DNA from: Achromobacter spanius
GTDB taxonomy: Bacteria > Pseudomonadota > Gammaproteobacteria > Burkholderiales > Burkholderiaceae_B
Assembly: GCF_029637605.1 (NCBI RefSeq)
Contig: NZ_CP121261.1
Location: 248,001-312,000 of the forward strand
Reading direction: 5' to 3'
Length of the DNA stretch: 64,000 nt
In this document: piece after piece, positions 45,296 through 53,892 of the stretch
How positions within the stretch are numbered: the stretch's first letter is position 1
Layout: each line of letters starts with the position of its first letter
The notes under the pieces: generated by a model
What the model saw: only the letters and a program-made list of their open reading frames with translations
Database searches by the model: none
Told to the model about the DNA's origin: nothing
Made by a program: the position numbers and the translations under genes

Positions 45296-47046
45296 TCCTT
45301 GGACCCCAGCACCACGGCCGCCAGGCCGGGCGCCTGCGTCAGCTTATGCAGGGCATAGGTCTGCACCGTGGCGATCTTGGCTTGATGGAATTCAGGGTCT
45401 ACACCCTGGTGTTCCAGGCTGGCCAGCAGCGCGCGCGCCATCTGCCAACCCGCCAAGGTGGTGCCGGCCAGCAGCAGATAAGGCACGGCCGAGCCGAACA
45501 CGGCGTTCGGCGCGCTAGCTGCATTGGCCAGCACGAAGTCCACCACGTTGGCCAGCGCCAGACGGGCCTGCCGCAGCGGTTTGAGCACCAGGCCAGCGGC
45601 GGGTTCGCTGCGCGATTCCAGTTCCGTTTCGGTCTGGCGGATGGCTTCCAGCAGGCCTTGCGCCACCGCGCCGCCGTCGCGCAGGGTCTTGCGGCCGACC
45701 AGGTCATTGGCCTGGATGGCGGTGGTGCCTTCGTAGATGGTCAGGATGCGGGCATCGCGGTAGTACTGCGCCGCGCCGGTTTCTTCAATGAAGCCCATGC
45801 CGCCATGCACCTGCACGCCCAGGCTGGCGACGTCGATGGACATTTCGGTGCACCAGCCCTTGACGATGGGCACCAGGAATTCCTGGATGGCCAGATGGCG
45901 TTTGCGCTCGTCGGCGTCGGGGCTGGCATGGGCCAGGTCGGCGTGTCCGGCGGTCACGTAAGCCAGCGCGCGGCCGGCCTCGGTCAAGGCGCGCATGGTG
46001 CCCAGCATGCGGCGCACGTCGGGGTGATGAATGATGGTCACGGCCTCGCGCGCGGACCCGTCCACCGGACGGCTTTGCACGCGGTCGGCGGCATAGGCCA
46101 GCGCGTGCTGGTAGGCGCGGTCGGCAATGGCGATGCCCTGCACGCCCACCGCGTAGCGCGCGGCGTTCATCATGATGAACATGGCGTCCAGCCCACGGTT
46201 TTCCTGGCCGACCAGATAGCCCAGCGCGCCGCCCGCGTCGCCGAATTGCAGCGTGGCGGTAGGGCTGGCCTTGATGCCCAGCTTGTGCTCGATGGACACG
46301 CAGGTGACGTCGTTGCGCGCGCCCAGCGAGCCGTCTTCGTTGACCAGGAACTTGGGCACCAGGAACAGGGAAATGCCCTTCACGCCCTCGGGCGCGTCCG
46401 GCAAGCGCGCCAGCACCAGGTGCAGGATGTTCTCGGTCAGGTCGTGGTCGCCATAGGTGATGAAGATCTTGGTGCCGGACAGGCGGTACGTGCCGTCGCT
46501 CACCGGTTGTGCGCGCGTACGGATCATGGCCAGATCGGACCCGGCTTGCGGCTCGGTCAGGTTCATGGTGCCGGTCCACTGGCCGGAAATCATCGGCCCG
46601 ATGAAGCGCGTTTTCAGCTCAGGCGAACCGGCCGTCAGCAGCGCCTCGATGGCGCCGTTGGTCAGCAAGGGGCACAGCGCGAAAGACAGGTTGGCGGCAT
46701 TCAGCATTTCAGAGCAGGGCGAGCCGATCAGGCCGGGCAGGCCCTGGCCACCGTATTCCTGCGGATGCGACATGCCTTGCCAGCCGGCTTCGGTGTATTG
46801 CCGAAAAGCCTGCTTGAAGCCGGGCGAGGTGGTGACAGCCCCGTCGCGCCACGCGCTGGGTTCGCGGTCGGCCGGGTGGTTCAGGGGGGCCAGCACCTCG
46901 GCGGCGAAGTGGGCGGATTCTTCCAGCACGGCTTGGGCGGTGTCAGGCGTGGCCTCCTCGAAACCGGGCAGGGCGGCAACTTGCGGCAGGCCGGCCAGAT
47001 GGTTCAACACAAACAGCATGTCTTTCACGGGGGCTTGGTACGTCAT
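45277..47046 (-). CDS. Acyl-CoA dehydrogenase, long (DmdC-like) type
   Basis: A 589-aa flavoenzyme. The core has NLTEPQAGSDLAMIRTRA and KIFITYGDHDLTENI (FAD and substrate site), GGMGFIEETGAAQYYRDARILTIYEGTTAIQ (catalytic Glu in YEGT). The extra C-terminal helical part makes it longer than short-chain enzymes and puts it in the group that includes DmdC (3-methylthiopropanoyl-CoA dehydrogenase) and FadE-like proteins. It forms an operon with the acyl-CoA ligase 42 bp upstream. Without other dmd genes the substrate is uncertain. Confidence 0.9.
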   Translation of the reverse strand: MTYQAPVKDMLFVLNHLAGLPQVAALPGFEEATPDTAQAVLEESAHFAAEVLAPLNHPADREPSAWRDGAVTTSPGFKQAFRQYTEAGWQGMSHPQEYGGQGLPGLIGSPCSEMLNAANLSFALCPLLTNGAIEALLTAGSPELKTRFIGPMISGQWTGTMNLTEPQAGSDLAMIRTRAQPVSDGTYRLSGTKIFITYGDHDLTENILHLVLARLPDAPEGVKGISLFLVPKFLVNEDGSLGARNDVTCVSIEHKLGIKASPTATLQFGDAGGALGYLVGQENRGLDAMFIMMNAARYAVGVQGIAIADRAYQHALAYAADRVQSRPVDGSAREAVTIIHHPDVRRMLGTMRALTEAGRALAYVTAGHADLAHASPDADERKRHLAIQEFLVPIVKGWCTEMSIDVASLGVQVHGGMGFIEETGAAQYYRDARILTIYEGTTAIQANDLVGRKTLRDGGAVAQGLLEAIRQTETELESRSEPAAGLVLKPLRQARLALANVVDFVLANAASAPNAVFGSAVPYLLLAGTTLAGWQMARALLASLEHQGVDPEFHQAKIATVQTYALHKLTQAPGLAAVVLGSKDYAVQP

Positions 47047-47088
47047 GGCCGAAAAACTCCTGGATGAAGGTGGCTGGGGCGCCGGCGT

Positions 47089-48801
47089 TCAGGCGGCTTT
47101 GTTGGGGTTGTCTTGGGCAGGGGCGGCGTCGGCTGAAGCGTCGACCGCACTATCGGCCGACGGGCCGGCCAGATCGATAGCCTGGGTCGCGCCGATGGCG
47201 GCGCGCAGTTCAAACTTCTGGATCTTGCCGGTAGAGGTTTTGGGCAGTTCGCCGAAGCGAACCGCGCGCGGCACCTTGAAGCCCGCCAGCAGCAGCTTGC
47301 AATGCGCAATGATCTCTTCGGCGGTGGCGGTGCTGCCGGCCTTTAGTTCGACAAAGGCGCAAGGCGTTTCGCCCCACTTCGGGTCGGGCATGGCCACCAC
47401 GGCCACGGCCGCCACGGCGGGGTGGCGATAGAGCGCGTCTTCGACTTCGATGCTGGAAATGTTTTCGCCGCCCGAGATGATGATGTCCTTGCTGCGGTCC
47501 TTGATGCGCACATACCCGTCCGGCGTCATCACGCCCAGGTCTCCGGTGTGGAACCAGCCGCCCGCGAAGGCCTCGTCGGTGGCGCGTTCGTTTTTCAGAT
47601 AGCCCTTCATGCAGATGTTGCCGCGGAACATGATCTCGCCCACGGTCTGCTCATCGGCGGGCACTTCCTGCATGGTGTCGGGGTTGCGCACGGACACGCC
47701 CGCCTGCAAGTGGTAGCGCACGCCCTGGCGCGCGGTCAGCATGGCGCGGCGTTCGTCGTCCAGCGCGTCCCAGGCGTCCTGGCGGGCGCAGACGGCGGCC
47801 GGCCCGTAGACCTCGGTCAGGCCATACACGTGTGTCAGTTCAAAGCCGATCTCGCGCATCTTGGCGATGACGGCCGGTGCTGGCGCGGCGCCCGCCACCA
47901 TGGTGCGCACGGTGTGCGTGATGCCGGCGCGCAGTTCGACCGGCGCATTGGCCAGCGCGCTTTGCACGATGGGCGCGCCGCAGTAGTGGGTGACGCCTTC
48001 GGCGCGGATCAGGTCGAATACCGTCTTGGGGTCGAACTTGCGCAGACAGACGTTCACGCCCGCGCGCGCGGCGACGGTCCAGGGAAAGCACCAGCCGTTG
48101 CAATGGAACATGGGCAGCGTCCACAGATAGACCGCGTGCTTGGGCATGTCCCATTCAAGAATGTTGCTGACGGCGTTCATATAGGCGCCGCGATAGTGAT
48201 AGACCACGCCTTTCGGGTCGCCGGTGGTGCCCGACGTGTAGTTCAGCGCAATGGCGTCCCATTCATCGGCGGGCGGCTTCCAGTCGTAGCGGGCGGGGGC
48301 GTCGGCCAGAAAGGCTTCGTAGTCGATGGCGCCGGGCAGAGTGGCGGGCGCGCCGTCCAGGTCGTGGACCGAGATGACGGTCAGGTGGGGGAATTCGGCC
48401 CGGGCGCGTTGGGCGATGTCGGCGTATTCGGTGTCGATGATCAGCGCGCGGGCTTCGCCGTGGCCCAGCATGAACAGCACGCTGGGCGCATCCAGCCGGG
48501 TGTTCAGCGTGTTGAGCACGGCGCCCAGCATCGGCACGCCGAAGTGGGCTTCGACCATGGCGGGAATGTTGGGCAGCATGACGGCGACGGTGTCGCCCCG
48601 TTTGATGCCGGCCCGTTCCAGCGCATTGGCCAACCGCTGCGCGCGTTCGTAGGTCTGGCCCCAGGTGCGCCGCACCTGGCCGTGCACCACGGCCAGCCGG
48701 TGTCCATAGACTTCCGCCGCGCGCGCGATGAAGTCCACGGGCGTCATGGGGGTGTAGTTGGCGTCGCGGCGCCCCAAACCATGGTCGAACATGCTGCTCA
48801 T
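47089..48801 (-). CDS. Acyl-CoA synthetase (AMP-binding, DmdB/medium-chain type)
   Basis: A 570-aa ANL ligase. P-loop LNYTSGTTGDPKGV, HVYGLTEVYGP, GWFHTGDLGVMTPDGYVRIKDRSKDIIISGGENISS and the catalytic Lys in PKTSTGKIQKF are all present. It activates a fatty or aryl-alkyl acid to its CoA ester for the dehydrogenase encoded next. The C-terminal tail is an Ala/Asp-rich extension of about 30 residues. GGAG lies 7 nt before the ATG at 48801. It is divergent from a Crp/Fnr-type regulator. Confidence 0.9.
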   Translation of the reverse strand: MSSMFDHGLGRRDANYTPMTPVDFIARAAEVYGHRLAVVHGQVRRTWGQTYERAQRLANALERAGIKRGDTVAVMLPNIPAMVEAHFGVPMLGAVLNTLNTRLDAPSVLFMLGHGEARALIIDTEYADIAQRARAEFPHLTVISVHDLDGAPATLPGAIDYEAFLADAPARYDWKPPADEWDAIALNYTSGTTGDPKGVVYHYRGAYMNAVSNILEWDMPKHAVYLWTLPMFHCNGWCFPWTVAARAGVNVCLRKFDPKTVFDLIRAEGVTHYCGAPIVQSALANAPVELRAGITHTVRTMVAGAAPAPAVIAKMREIGFELTHVYGLTEVYGPAAVCARQDAWDALDDERRAMLTARQGVRYHLQAGVSVRNPDTMQEVPADEQTVGEIMFRGNICMKGYLKNERATDEAFAGGWFHTGDLGVMTPDGYVRIKDRSKDIIISGGENISSIEVEDALYRHPAVAAVAVVAMPDPKWGETPCAFVELKAGSTATAEEIIAHCKLLLAGFKVPRAVRFGELPKTSTGKIQKFELRAAIGATQAIDLAGPSADSAVDASADAAPAQDNPNKAA

Positions 48802-48861
48802 GCCTAGTCTCCGAATGGGGCTCGTCGTGCGGCCCCTGTCTTGTTCGAGGTGTGCTGATGG

Positions 48862-48937
48862 CGGGAAGCTTGATTCCCGTCGCTTGCGTGAGCTTAGGGG
48901 CGGCCGGAAAATACTGTCTGTCGCCTGCATGACAGAC
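48862..48937. promoter_or_regulatory. Two inverted repeats in ligase/Crp divergent region
   Basis: CGGGAA-GCTTGA-TTCCCG (48862-48879, perfect 6-bp arms) and GTCTGTC-N8-GACAGAC (48916-48937, perfect 7-bp arms). The second has the size and symmetry of a Crp/Fnr-type site with a non-standard core. It lies 45 bp before the Crp/Fnr gene start, so it may be that protein's operator. Confidence 0.5.
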
Positions 48938-48981
48938 CGCCGGCCACCCCCGCAAACTTCCAGTTTTACACGGTTCCGCCC

Positions 48982-49692
48982 ATGTCCGACGTTTCAAACA
49001 TTGTTTCCGATGCCGAGCTGGCCAGCCTGTTCCGGGCTTGCTCCTGGTTTGGCGCGCTGGAAGCCCGGCACCAGGATCTGGTGCTGGCGACGTCGCGGGC
49101 GGAACACGTGGCGAACGGGGCCTGGATTGCGCGGCGCAACGCACCCTCGGACGACTGGCTGGGCGTGCATACGGGGCTGCTGAAGCTGGCCATCTATAAC
49201 GAATCGGGGCGCAGTTGCACGTTTTCCGGCGTGCCGCGCGGGGGCTGGTTTGGCGAAGGCAGCGTCATCAAGCGCGAACTGCGCAAATACGATGTGGTGG
49301 CGATTCAGCCGTCGCTGGTGATGCGGGTGCCGGCCGCGACCTTTCACGCGCTGCTTGCCGCCAGCCTGCCGTTTTCGCATTTCGTCATTGGCCAGTTGAA
49401 TGACCGCATGGGCGAATTCATTGCGTCCATCCAGAACCATCGTCTGCTGGACGCCGATGCGCGCGTGGCGCAGTCCCTGGCGCAGTTGTTCAACCCGCGC
49501 TTGTATCCATCCACCGACCTGACGCTGGCCATCTCGCAGGAAGAGCTGGGCTTTCTGACGGGCCTGTCGCGCCAGCGCGTGAACCAGGCCTTGCAGACCC
49601 TGGCGGACGCCGAAATCCTGGCGCTGGCGTACCACCAGATCAAGGTGCTGGACCTGGACCGCCTGCGGCAGTTCGGGCTGGACCAGATCTAG
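48982..49692 (+). CDS. Crp/Fnr-family regulator
   Basis: A 236-aa protein. The cyclic-nucleotide-like domain (residues about 15-130) has GAWIARRNAPSDDWLGVHTGLLKLAIYN and GGWFGEGSVIKRELRKYDVVA. The C-terminal HTH is AISQEELGFLTGLSRQRVNQALQTLADAEIL. It lacks the N-terminal cysteine cluster of FNR, so it is not an oxygen sensor of that type. Effector unknown. It probably regulates the divergent acyl-CoA ligase/dehydrogenase operon. Confidence 0.88.
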   Translation: MSDVSNIVSDAELASLFRACSWFGALEARHQDLVLATSRAEHVANGAWIARRNAPSDDWLGVHTGLLKLAIYNESGRSCTFSGVPRGGWFGEGSVIKRELRKYDVVAIQPSLVMRVPAATFHALLAASLPFSHFVIGQLNDRMGEFIASIQNHRLLDADARVAQSLAQLFNPRLYPSTDLTLAISQEELGFLTGLSRQRVNQALQTLADAEILALAYHQIKVLDLDRLRQFGLDQI

Positions 49693-49698
49693 ACGCGC

Positions 49699-50403
49699 TC
49701 AGCGCGGCGCCAGGGCACGGGTCAACGCCGCGCGAGCCAGGATGCGGGTGGAATCCAGCGTGGGCAGGGCGCAATTGCCGTCGTTCAGCACCAGCGGCAA
49801 TTCGGTGCAGCCCAGCACCACGGCGTCGCAGCCGGCATCGCGCAGGCGCTCAACAATGCCTTGCAGCCGCGCCACGGATTCGGGCTTGAATTCGCCATAG
49901 ACCAGTTCGTCCATGATGATGCGGCCCAGCGTGATGCGGTCTGCGTCGGCGGGGCGCAGATAATCCAGCCCCTGCGCGCCTAGCTTGTCCGGGTAGACGC
50001 TGCTGTCGACCAGCCAGCGCGTGCCCAGGATGCCGATGCGCCGGTAGCCGCGCGCACGCGCCTCGGCCGCGACTTCTTCGGCGATATGCAGCCAGGGCAG
50101 CGGGGAATCCGGCAGCACGTGGCCCAGCGCCTGGTGGATGGTGTTGTCGGGGCAGATCAAAAAGTCGGCGCCCGCGCGCGCCAGCTTGCCGGCCGACGAC
50201 AGCATCAACGCGCCCACGCCGGGCAGGTCCTTGTTGTCGAGGCAAACCACGTAGTCCGCCAGCGAATGCGTGTGCAGCGAGATTTCGGGGTGCGCGTGCG
50301 GCCCCATGCGCTGCGCGCCTTCCGCGCATAGCGTGCGATAGCACAGCGCAGCGCCCTCGGCGGAGCAGGCGACGATACCGATGTGCAGGGGGGGGCTATT
50401 CAT
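49699..50403 (-). CDS. Aspartate/glutamate racemase family protein
   Basis: A 234-aa cofactor-free racemase. The two catalytic cysteines are visible in ICPDNT and GCTELP. It may interconvert L- and D-Asp/Glu or a related acid. Its ATG overlaps the stop of the MarR gene (ATGA), so the two are expressed together, which suggests the MarR responds to a related compound. It is convergent with the Crp/Fnr gene. Confidence 0.88.
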   Translation of the reverse strand: MNSPPLHIGIVACSAEGAALCYRTLCAEGAQRMGPHAHPEISLHTHSLADYVVCLDNKDLPGVGALMLSSAGKLARAGADFLICPDNTIHQALGHVLPDSPLPWLHIAEEVAAEARARGYRRIGILGTRWLVDSSVYPDKLGAQGLDYLRPADADRITLGRIIMDELVYGEFKPESVARLQGIVERLRDAGCDAVVLGCTELPLVLNDGNCALPTLDSTRILARAALTRALAPR

Positions 50404-50858
50404 GGTGCGGGTTCCTGGTTCATGGCCCGCACGTGGCGGGCGATGTCGACAAAGCTCTTGGCCATGGCGGCTTGTTGCGCGGCCGGCAATCGGGACAGGA
50501 ACAGCTCGTCGATGGCGGGGCCGTACACCTTCCACATCTCGCGCCGCAGGGCACGGCCCTTGGGCGTCAGGCGGGCATAGGTCGCGCGCCGATCCTCGTC
50601 GGAACGAAAGCGTTCGACCAGGCCAGCCGCTTCGATGCGGTCCATCAGGCGCGTGAGGTTGTAGCGCGCGATCACCATGCGCTCGGCCATTTCAAACATG
50701 CGCGCCGTGCCCTCCGGCGCGCGCTCCAACGCCCACAGCGCGTCGTACCACGCCAGCGGCGGCAGGTCGGCGGCCGACAGCCGCTTTTCTATTTCTTCCA
50801 CCACCAGCGCGTGCGCGGTCAGGAAGAGGCTCCATGCGTCGGGCTTGCCCGTGGCCAT
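50400..50858 (-). CDS. MarR-family regulator
   Basis: A 152-aa winged-helix protein: LSAADLPPLAWYDALWALER, then RYNLTRLMDRIEAAGLVERFRSDEDRRATYARLTPKGR (recognition helix and wing). AGGAAC lies before the ATG at 50858. It is co-translated with the racemase and divergent from the E1 gene. The spacer carries three TTGCAATTG motifs, the likely operators for both promoters. Confidence 0.88.
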   Translation of the reverse strand: MATGKPDAWSLFLTAHALVVEEIEKRLSAADLPPLAWYDALWALERAPEGTARMFEMAERMVIARYNLTRLMDRIEAAGLVERFRSDEDRRATYARLTPKGRALRREMWKVYGPAIDELFLSRLPAAQQAAMAKSFVDIARHVRAMNQEPAP

Positions 50859-50959
50859 TCGGTCGTTCCTTTTGATATCGGGAATGCAGCCGCGATTGTA
50901 AGAGCGGCTTGGCGGGATGCGTGATCGGAGCGGCACACACTAAGCAAAGATAGTTGCAC

Positions 50960-51014
50960 TTGCAATTGTTATGGCGCCGCCATACGATTGCAATTGCACA
51001 TGATGCAATTGCAA
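50960..51014. promoter_or_regulatory. Cluster of TTGCAATTG repeats, MarR operator candidate
   Basis: TTGCAATTG occurs at 50960-50968 and 50988-50996, and its complement CAATTGCAA at 51006-51014. The last two form an exact 11-bp inverted repeat TTGCAATTGCA-CATGA-TGCAATTGCAA (50988-51014). Each unit contains the self-complementary TGCA. The cluster is the only AT-rich patch between the MarR and E1 genes, about 70-125 bp before the E1 start. Confidence 0.75.
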
Positions 51015-51084
51015 CTCACGATGTGAAACGCAGGTGCCGACGTCTTGCGGCTTGGCGCTGCCCCACCACCAAAGGAACCCATCC

Positions 51085-53748
51085 ATGGACACCCCGATCG
51101 ATTCAACCGACGCCGACCCGCAAGAAACCCAGGAATGGCTGGAAGCCATGCAGGCCGTGTTGGCCCACGAAGGCCGGCCGCGCACGCATTACCTGCTGGA
51201 CCAGTTGATCCAGCAGGATCGCGCGGACAATGGGCGCTATGCGGCGCCGGGCGTCACCCCCTACGTGAACACGATCAGCGCCGCGTGCCAGCCCGCCTTT
51301 CCGGGCGATATCGGCATCGAGCAGCGGCTGGACGCCTACCTGCGCTGGAATGCCATGGCCATGGTGTTGCGAGCCGGCAAGACTTCGGGCGTGGGCGGCC
51401 ACATCGCCACCTATGCGTCGGCCACGACGCTGTACGAAACGGGCTACCGCCATTTCTTTCGCGCCGCCACGCCCGACTTCCTGGGAGACTTGCTCTATAT
51501 CCAGGGGCATTCCGCGCCAGGCATCTACGCGCGCGCCTATCTGGAAGGCCGAATTTCCGAAGCGCAGTTGGACGGCTTTCGCCGCGAAATCGGCGGGGGC
51601 GGGCTGGCATCCTATCCGCACCCGCGCACCATGCCGGCCTTCTGGCAATTTCCGACGGTGTCGATGGGCCTGGGGCCGCTGATGGCGGCCTACCAGGCGC
51701 GCTACATGCGTTATCTGGAAGACCGCGGCTTGATCCCGGCGCAGGGCCGCAAGGTGTGGGGCTTTCTGGGCGACGGCGAACAGGACCAACCCGAAACGCT
51801 GGCCGCCGTGGCGATGGCCGGCCGTGAAAAGCTGGACAACCTGATCTTCGTGGTCAATTGCAACCTGCAACGGCTGGACGGACCGGTGCGAGGCAACGCC
51901 AAGATCATCCAGGAACTGGAAAGCGTCTATCGCGGCGCGGGCTGGAATGTGATCAAGGTGGTCTGGGGCGCCGGCTGGGACGCGCTGCTGGCGCAGGACC
52001 ACGACGGCCGCCTGCGCCGGCGCATGATGCAATGCGTGGACGGTGAATACCAGGTGTTCAAGTCGCGAGGCGGCGCCTACGTGCGCGAGCATTTCTTTGG
52101 GGTGGACGAGGTGTTGCTGGAACGCGTGGCCCATCTGTCGGACGAGGAGATCGGCGCGCTGAACCGTGGCGGCCACGACCCCGCCAAAGTGCATGCCGCC
52201 TATGCGGCGGCCGTGGCGCATCGGGGCCAGCCCACCGTCATCCTGGCCAAGACCGTCAAGGGCTACGGCATGGGCGCCGCGGGCGAGGCCGCCAACACCA
52301 ACCACCAACAAAAGAAGATGGCGGACCCGGCCGTACGCGCGTTTCGCGACCGGTTCGCCATTGCCGTGCCAGACGATCAGCTTGAGCAAATTCCCTATAT
52401 CAAGCCCACGCCCGGTAGCGCCGAACACAACTACTTCCAGGCGGCCATCGCGCGTGCTGGGGGCCATTTGCCGAACCGTTCGGCGGGACCGGGACCCTTG
52501 GCCACGCCGCCGCTTGCCGCGTTCGCCGCGCATCTGAAGGGCAGCGATGGCCGTGAATTTTCAAGCACGATGGCGTTTGTGCGCGTGTTGGCGCAGTTGC
52601 TTAAAGACCCGGAGATCGGCCTGCGCGTCATCCCCATCGTGCCCGACGAGTCGCGCACCTTCGGCATGGACGGCATGTTCCGCCAGGTGGGCATCTATTC
52701 GCACGTCGGCCAGCTTTATACGCCGCAGGACGCGGACCAGCTCAGCGTCTACCGCGAGGATCGCAAGGGCCAGATCCTGCAGGAAGGCATCAACGAATCC
52801 GGCGCGATGTCGTCGTGGATCGCGGCGGGCACGGCGCACAGCACGCATGGGCTGGCCACGATTCCCTTCTACATCTTCTATTCCATGTTCGGCTTTCAGC
52901 GCGTGGGCGACCTGGCCTGGGCCGCGGGCGACATCCGCGCGCGCGGCTTTCTGCTGGGCGCCACCTCGGGGCGGACCACGCTGGAAGGCGAGGGCCTGCA
53001 GCACGACGACGGCCATAGCCACGTGCTGGCGTCGGTCATTCCGTCCTGCCGCGCCTATGACCCCGCCTACGCCTATGAAATCGCGGTGATCGTGCAGGAC
53101 GGGCTGCGCCGGATGTACCAGGACGGCGAAGACGTTTTCTATTACCTGACGCTGGTCAACGAGAAGACCGCGCATCCGCCCATGCCCGACGACGCACAGG
53201 CCGGCATCCTGCAAGGCATGTATCGCCTGCGCCAGGGCGAGCCGGGCGAATTGCGCGTGCAACTGCTGGGTAGCGGCGCGATTCTTGCCGAGACGCTGGC
53301 CGCCGCCGATCTCTTGCGGCAGGACTTCGGCGTGTCGGCGGATGTCTGGAGCGTGACAAGCTATTCCGAACTGATGCGTGATGGCCAGGAGGTCGAACGT
53401 TGGAACCGCTTGCATCCGCAGGCCCAGGCGCGGCGCGGCCATGCCGAAACTGCCTTGGCCGCCAGTGTGGGTCCGGTGGTGGCCGCGACCGACTATATGA
53501 AGACGGTGCCCGAGCAGATCCGTCCCTTCGTGGCGGGGCGGCGCTACGTCACGCTGGGCACCGACGGGTTCGGCCGTTCGGATACGCGGCATGCGCTGCG
53601 TTCGTTCTTCGGCGTGGACCGCCATCACATCGCGCTGGCGGCGCTAAAGGCCCTGGCGGATGAGGGGCGGATAGACCCGGCCCAGGCCGCCCTGGCCATC
53701 GCCCGATACGGCATCGACGCCGAGGCCGTATCGGCCGCCTTGCCATAG
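51085..53748 (+). CDS. aceE: Pyruvate dehydrogenase-type E1 (AceE homolog), orphan
   Basis: An 887-aa homodimeric TPP-dependent E1, the same length as E. coli AceE. The TPP motif GDGEQ (229) to NCN (258-260) is intact, as are His106 (GVGGHIATY) and His142 (QGHSAPG), which match active-site histidines of AceE. It should decarboxylate pyruvate or another 2-oxo acid and pass the acyl group to an E2. No aceF or lpd follows, so it depends on an E2 elsewhere or is a 2-oxobutyrate-type (MdeB-like) enzyme. AAAGGAA precedes the ATG. The divergent MarR and operator cluster suggest induced expression. Confidence 0.9.
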   Translation: MDTPIDSTDADPQETQEWLEAMQAVLAHEGRPRTHYLLDQLIQQDRADNGRYAAPGVTPYVNTISAACQPAFPGDIGIEQRLDAYLRWNAMAMVLRAGKTSGVGGHIATYASATTLYETGYRHFFRAATPDFLGDLLYIQGHSAPGIYARAYLEGRISEAQLDGFRREIGGGGLASYPHPRTMPAFWQFPTVSMGLGPLMAAYQARYMRYLEDRGLIPAQGRKVWGFLGDGEQDQPETLAAVAMAGREKLDNLIFVVNCNLQRLDGPVRGNAKIIQELESVYRGAGWNVIKVVWGAGWDALLAQDHDGRLRRRMMQCVDGEYQVFKSRGGAYVREHFFGVDEVLLERVAHLSDEEIGALNRGGHDPAKVHAAYAAAVAHRGQPTVILAKTVKGYGMGAAGEAANTNHQQKKMADPAVRAFRDRFAIAVPDDQLEQIPYIKPTPGSAEHNYFQAAIARAGGHLPNRSAGPGPLATPPLAAFAAHLKGSDGREFSSTMAFVRVLAQLLKDPEIGLRVIPIVPDESRTFGMDGMFRQVGIYSHVGQLYTPQDADQLSVYREDRKGQILQEGINESGAMSSWIAAGTAHSTHGLATIPFYIFYSMFGFQRVGDLAWAAGDIRARGFLLGATSGRTTLEGEGLQHDDGHSHVLASVIPSCRAYDPAYAYEIAVIVQDGLRRMYQDGEDVFYYLTLVNEKTAHPPMPDDAQAGILQGMYRLRQGEPGELRVQLLGSGAILAETLAAADLLRQDFGVSADVWSVTSYSELMRDGQEVERWNRLHPQAQARRGHAETALAASVGPVVAATDYMKTVPEQIRPFVAGRRYVTLGTDGFGRSDTRHALRSFFGVDRHHIALAALKALADEGRIDPAQAALAIARYGIDAEAVSAALP

Positions 53749-53793
53749 GGAAAGGGTCGAATCGCTGCCGGCATGGGCGTGCTCGCACCGCGT

Positions 53794-53817
53794 CCCTGCC
53801 GCCCGCGGGCGGCAGGG
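53794..53817. terminator. Perfect 24-bp palindrome after E1 gene
   Basis: CCCTGCCGCCCG/CGGGCGGCAGGG is an exact 24-bp palindrome, 45 bp past the E1 stop and 75 bp before gor. It would make a strong hairpin but has no T-run. It could be a factor-assisted terminator or a protein-binding site. Confidence 0.45.
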
Positions 53818-53892
53818 CGCGCGCCGGTGGTGTTAAATACGGTTTTCCCGGACCGTTAACGCGGGCGCTCGGGCTATAGCGAAGGAAACAAT

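Noticed and set aside
47422..48807. 461-codon plus-strand frame opposite the acyl-CoA ligase
   Set aside because: Shadow of a clear ANL ligase; composition biased to Gly/His/Val.
48982..49692. FNR oxygen sensor
   Set aside because: The N-terminal cysteine cluster required for the iron-sulfur cluster is missing.
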